From Cryptomeria japonica (lineage: Eukaryota > Streptophyta > Pinopsida > Cupressales > Cupressaceae): a stretch of 64,000 bases of DNA. The stretch covers positions 570,335,095 through 570,399,094 of the forward strand of contig NC_081405.1 of the NCBI RefSeq assembly GCF_030272615.1, written 5' to 3'. The notes below the pieces were generated by a model. The model ran no database searches. It had not been told where the DNA came from and was given only the letters and a program-made list of their open reading frames with translations. The position numbers and the translations under genes were made by a program. Position 1 is the stretch's first letter. Every line of letters starts with the position of its first letter. Positions 60,408 through 64,000 of this stretch are shown piece after piece.

Positions 60408-60490
60408 TCATCCTTGTTTGCAATATCCTAAAGCACTCTGACCATCATACCCCATTCTTTGCATAATGAGGAGGCCTTTTCCATACTGAT
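60300..60490 (-). pseudogene. G-patch domain in the Tat polyprotein
   Basis: Reads [20 protein letters not shown], then YCKQG, a TGA (60405-60407), HEPLLPELKPKGNTGLGFE. The glycines and hydrophobic positions fit the G-patch consensus from start to end. G-patches bind RNA or activate DEAH helicases. They occur after the protease in some retroelement polyproteins, including some retroviruses. Confidence 0.75.
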
Positions 60491-60974
60491 CCATAGGAAG
60501 TTTAACTTGTGGTAGATCAGTGGTGATGGGATCTTTATAGATCCATTTTACTAAGTCCTCATCTTGGGTTTCTTCTTCTTGACTCTTTCCAAGGATGAAA
60601 GGTGTCAAAGCACATGCAGGCGTGATTAGTGGTTGCTGGAGTAACTGCTGTGGTTTACCATGTGTTCTAGGAGAAGTGGGCATCTGTCCCACACAAAAGA
60701 GTTGACTCAAGTTGTATTCCCCGGGACCTTCCTCTGCTATTTTCATCTTAAGCTTTTCTTGCTTTGGTATAGTGGTGTTCGAACTGGCAAGAGAGGCTGG
60801 ACTTATATATGATGTGGAGGAAATGGCTTCTCTATTATTAGGAACAGTAATCTCTGGTTGATGGCTGATATTATGGCAAAATGCAAAGGGGTTTGCATCG
60901 CCCAGAATTGTGATCTCTACACCGTTATGTGGGAACTTGATACATTGATGGTAGGTAGATGGAATGGCTTGCAT

Positions 60975-61300
60975 GGCATGTATCCAAGGTCTCCCTAATA
61001 ATAGATTGTATGGAAAAGGAAGGTCCAGAACCTAACAGATGATGTGCTTTACCACAGGGCCCACGCGGATTGGTAGTACCACAGCTCCTTTGGATGAACG
61101 CTCTGCATCGTCATAGGCTTTGATTGTGATCTTCTTATGAGGATCCACTGATTCTACCGCATAGCCCAATGCTGTGACCAATTGTAGTGTACAAATGTTC
61201 AGGCCTGCTCCATTATCTATCAAGACTCGCTTGATCCTATGCTGGTTAATAAATCCTTCGATGTGGAGTGAGGCATTATGAGGTTACTGGAAGGAAGAGT
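60975..61300 (-). pseudogene. Tat aspartic protease
   Basis: IDNGAGLNICTLQLVTALGY gives the active-site Asp with the DNG form usual in Tat elements. The end of the domain reads [20 protein letters not shown] (61281-61283) precedes it and a TAG (61029-61031) interrupts it. The fold is a homodimeric retropepsin, which matures the polyprotein. Confidence 0.85.
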
Positions 61301-63269
61301 TGTCACTTTCAGAAAAAGTGAGACAAGGTGTGGACTTTAGATTTCCAACCATGGCTTGAAATTGGTCTGTATTCAGATTTGCAGGGACTGACGCCTCTTG
61401 GAGTGTTTGATCCAAGATAGTTTTATGAGATGGCGATAGACGCAAAAGCTCTAAAATGGATATAAGTGCAGGGGTTTTGTCTAATTGTTCCACAAGATTG
61501 TACTGCTTTGGGATGGAGGTGGTGCCTTGTGGAGCTGCCTTTATGGTAACTTTGCCACGACGCGTAACAACATTGCAATTTGAGTTGGGATTTTTGAAGG
61601 TTATAGTTGCAACTTGTTCATTGGCATCATATAGATAATTTACAATGTAATTATACACAGCCTGTGTATAATCAGTGGTATCAGTGCCTTGTCTGGAAGT
61701 GGAAGGATCCCTTTGATCTTGTGATGGAAGTGGATTTTTGAACATCAGATGATCATTATTGGTTGTTTTTGGGTTATGTCCTTCAATTTCAATTTCTCCT
61801 CGATCAATAAGATCCTGAATGAGATCTTTCAATCAGTGACAATTACTTGTCTTGTGTCCTCTTCCTTGATGGAATTCACAGTGTTTAGTATCTCTCCACC
61901 ATGTTGGTTTGACCTGAGGCTCATAGTTTGATAGCTTAGGTAGAGTGACCAAATTTTGAGAAATGAGTTGTCACAATACTGTTTCAATGGGTTCCCCTAA
62001 GGGAGTGTATGTGCATTTTTGTTTTTGCTGACGAGGTCTTGGTTCATTGTGAGATGTGATGCGACCTTGATTTGTAGGACCATTTGTGTTGTTCTGAGGT
62101 GGAGGATTCTGTCCTGCAAACCGAACCACAGGTTGTGCATTTTGTATAGTCCTAGCATCCACAACCCCATCATTGACGATATTCTTATTTTTATTCCAGA
62201 AGCTTGGTTTATCACTATTGAAGCATGGGCGAGGACCATCTTTTGGTTCATTAAAGACTTTGATGAGTCCTTTCTTGATAAGTGCCCTTTCACATTTCAA
62301 ACCCTTGGTGATCATATCATTAAAAGAGTCTGTGTCTTTGACATCCAGGTGAAATTCCATTTCTTTGTTTAAGTTGGAAATGAATATTTCCACTAGTTCT
62401 CATTCAGGTAACTGAAGAGAACGTCTGCTAGACATTTGGCACCATCGTTGCAGGAATACTGAGAATAGTTCACCTTGTTTTTGTTTAGTGTTGCACAGAT
62501 CAGCCATGGTAATGTCGCGTTCAATGTTATGAGAGTAATGAGCTAGAAACTTCTGGATGAGTTCCTCAAATGTTCTAATGCCACCTGGTAGTCGGGAAAA
62601 CCATGATGTGGTTGTTCCTCCCAAGCTTTGGGGAAAAAAGCGCATTAGGTATGTGTCTTCATATGCTACTTCGAGACAAGCGGAATGAAATTCTCGGACA
62701 TGATCGCGAGGATCCCCCTTTCCTCTATATTTTTCAAATTTGGGTGTTTCGAATCCTCGTGGAAATGGTGGCATGTAAAGATTCCTATCAAAAGGATACG
62801 GACATATGTCATTGAGTGAGAATTGGTTAGTCTTGACACCACTATGAAGCTGTTGGGCGAGATTCTTGACTTGTTGCCACAACATCTCCATTTCATTTGG
62901 AGGAGGAGGTGGTGGGTTACCTCGAGGAATGTTATATCTGATGGGATCTCTACCTCTTTCCTCTCCATGGTGACTTTGTCTTTCTGATGCTTGTCTTAAT
63001 TGGGCAAGATCAAAGTCAGAGGGGAGTTTTGCTCCTTCTCGAGCGAGTCTTAAGAAGTGAGCATCCGCATTGCTCCTGAGTATTTCATCAAAAAGTCTGT
63101 TAAAGAGAGGGTTATGCTGAGCCCTTTCTATTGTTGCAGGAGTGGGAGTACTTGGGTTTTCGTCATCTGCATTTCCTCCAAGTGCTTCTTGAAATTCATT
63201 GAGATTTTCCTCTTCTTCTTCTTCCCTTTCTATTTCTTGTTGCCTGGACTGTGATCGGGTTTGAGCCAT
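61301..63269 (-). pseudogene. Tat gag
   Basis: Starts at ATG 63269 (MAQTRSQSRQQEIEREEEEE). The capsid-like Retrotrans_gag domain lies at about 62400-62770 (GDPRDHVREFHSACLEVAYE, FPQSLGGTTTSWFSRLPGG, HSHNIERDI-like end). A Pro-rich stretch sits at about 62880-62930. A Cys/His cluster, CEFHQGRGHKTSNCH, near 61850 is the Tat-type knuckle. Stops are 62397-62399, TGA 61968 and TGA 61833. The rest, to 61301, is the link to protease in the same frame. Confidence 0.9.
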
Positions 63270-64000
63270 TTTGCTTGCAAGCTTTTGTTGAAGTTGATTG
63301 AAGATGATGATGAGTTGTTTGATGAAATGAAAGATTGATGGTTGGTGATTTGTGTTGCATGTAGATCTCTAGCACTTTTAAGGTAGATGTAACCGAAATT
63401 CCTTCTTTGAATTGCTTGCTTGTTTTGATAAGTTTGGATGTGATAAGGTGTAGAGAAATCTGAGATGTGTTACAAATTTAACTACCTAGTAATGAGAGGA
63501 TTCACTCATGAACTAGTTTTAACCTGCTTAGATGTGTCTCTTAGGATGAGCTTATCCTAGATGTAGAAACAATCTAAAAAGTGATGTGATGCGTTTGATT
63601 CAAGCAATATCTAAAAAGAGAACTTGGAGCAAGAACCTCTTAATGTTTTGAGAGTTGGAATGGATTGATGATGAAGTGATGATGTATGAGTGAGATAATG
63701 GATGAAATGTTTTCAACTTCAATAAAAACTTTGTGTTATAAATGGGACAAACTCTATCTCTTCCCTTTCGGGTGTTGGTGGTATTTCTCGAGCTGTGTTG
63801 TATGTGATACAGACATTTGGGAAGAAGTTGGGATTAATCTTTCCTCCTTGGTTTTTGTGATAACTTAGAGCTCTATATTGCATAAAAGCTCTGCAGTTCA
63901 ATGATTCAGAATCAAATTCGTTTGTTTTTCCTTGAAGGTAGAGACGCATGTGATGCAGAAAGACTCTATGTGAGACAAAGATTTGTCTATTTATATAGAA
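63270..64000 (-). other. 5' untranslated region of the Tat-type element
   Basis: About 730 bases before gag with no gene and no LTR match to 51601-53564. The primer site and the 5' LTR must lie further right. Confidence 0.6.

Larger units (their letters stand above)
51601..64000 (-). mobile_element. Tat-type Ty3/gypsy retrotransposon (5' LTR outside window)
   Basis: Reads right to left: 5' untranslated region, gag, protease, G-patch, reverse transcriptase, RNase H, second RNase H, integrase, a 2.4-kb 3' non-coding region and the 3' LTR. The second, archaeal-type RNase H before integrase is the mark of the Tat lineage of plant gypsy elements. gag-pol is one frame from 63269 to about 58425, then one shift, then one frame to 55963, broken by many stops. 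The right end lies beyond the window. Confidence 0.93.

Overview
This window reads as nuclear DNA of a land plant with a transposon-rich genome. It is AT-rich. The only apparently intact protein genes are two copies of a small intronless RING-H2 gene. Almost everything else is retrotransposon: L1-type LINEs (one with a C-terminal RNase H), Ty1/copia, Ty3/gypsy and a Tat-type gypsy element. The very long intergenic stretches and old, heavily mutated elements would suit a conifer or other gymnosperm. That is an impression from style, not a proof.

Layout. 1-5167: 3' part of an L1-type LINE (copy A, + strand). 5168-7252: AT-rich unit carrying RING gene A (- strand). 7253-13353: complete L1-type LINE (copy B, +) with a 12-bp target-site duplication. 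13354-15872: continuation of the AT-rich unit. 15873-19485: internally deleted Ty3/gypsy element with both LTRs. 19486-20578: AT-rich unit plus the 3' end of a third RING copy. 20579-21220: copia LTR with the start of gag. About 22040-28003: third LINE (copy C, sister of copy B). About 28505-30017: AT-rich unit with RING gene C. 30046-30430: a CpG-dense segment unlike the rest. 30430-35940: sequence with no clear gene, a pair of exon-like pieces, a long hairpin and a short tandem duplication. 35944-42149: a 2.1-kb direct repeat pair and a probable LTR end. 42150-51600: another copy of the AT-rich unit, split by a 6.7-kb LTR retrotransposon (43439-50187). 51601-64000: a Tat-type Ty3/gypsy element on the - strand, with its 3' LTR at 51601-53564 and its 5' LTR beyond the right edge.

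The unifying structure is an old duplication of an AT-rich segment that includes the RING gene (parts at 5168-7252, 13354-15872, 19486-20578, 28505-30017, 42150-43438 and 50188-51600). Different copies were later hit by different retrotransposons. Because each copy shows the uninterrupted site for insertions in the other, three insertions can be read with their paralogous empty sites inside this one window.

Most premature stops in the LINEs and gypsy element are C-to-T or G-to-A changes of Trp, Gln or Arg codons, as expected for methylated, silenced DNA. The most unusual item is the LTR element at 43439-50187. In place of pol it carries a single-frame reading frame of 1,064 codons (45873-49064), of unknown function, interrupted by 12 stops but no frameshift.
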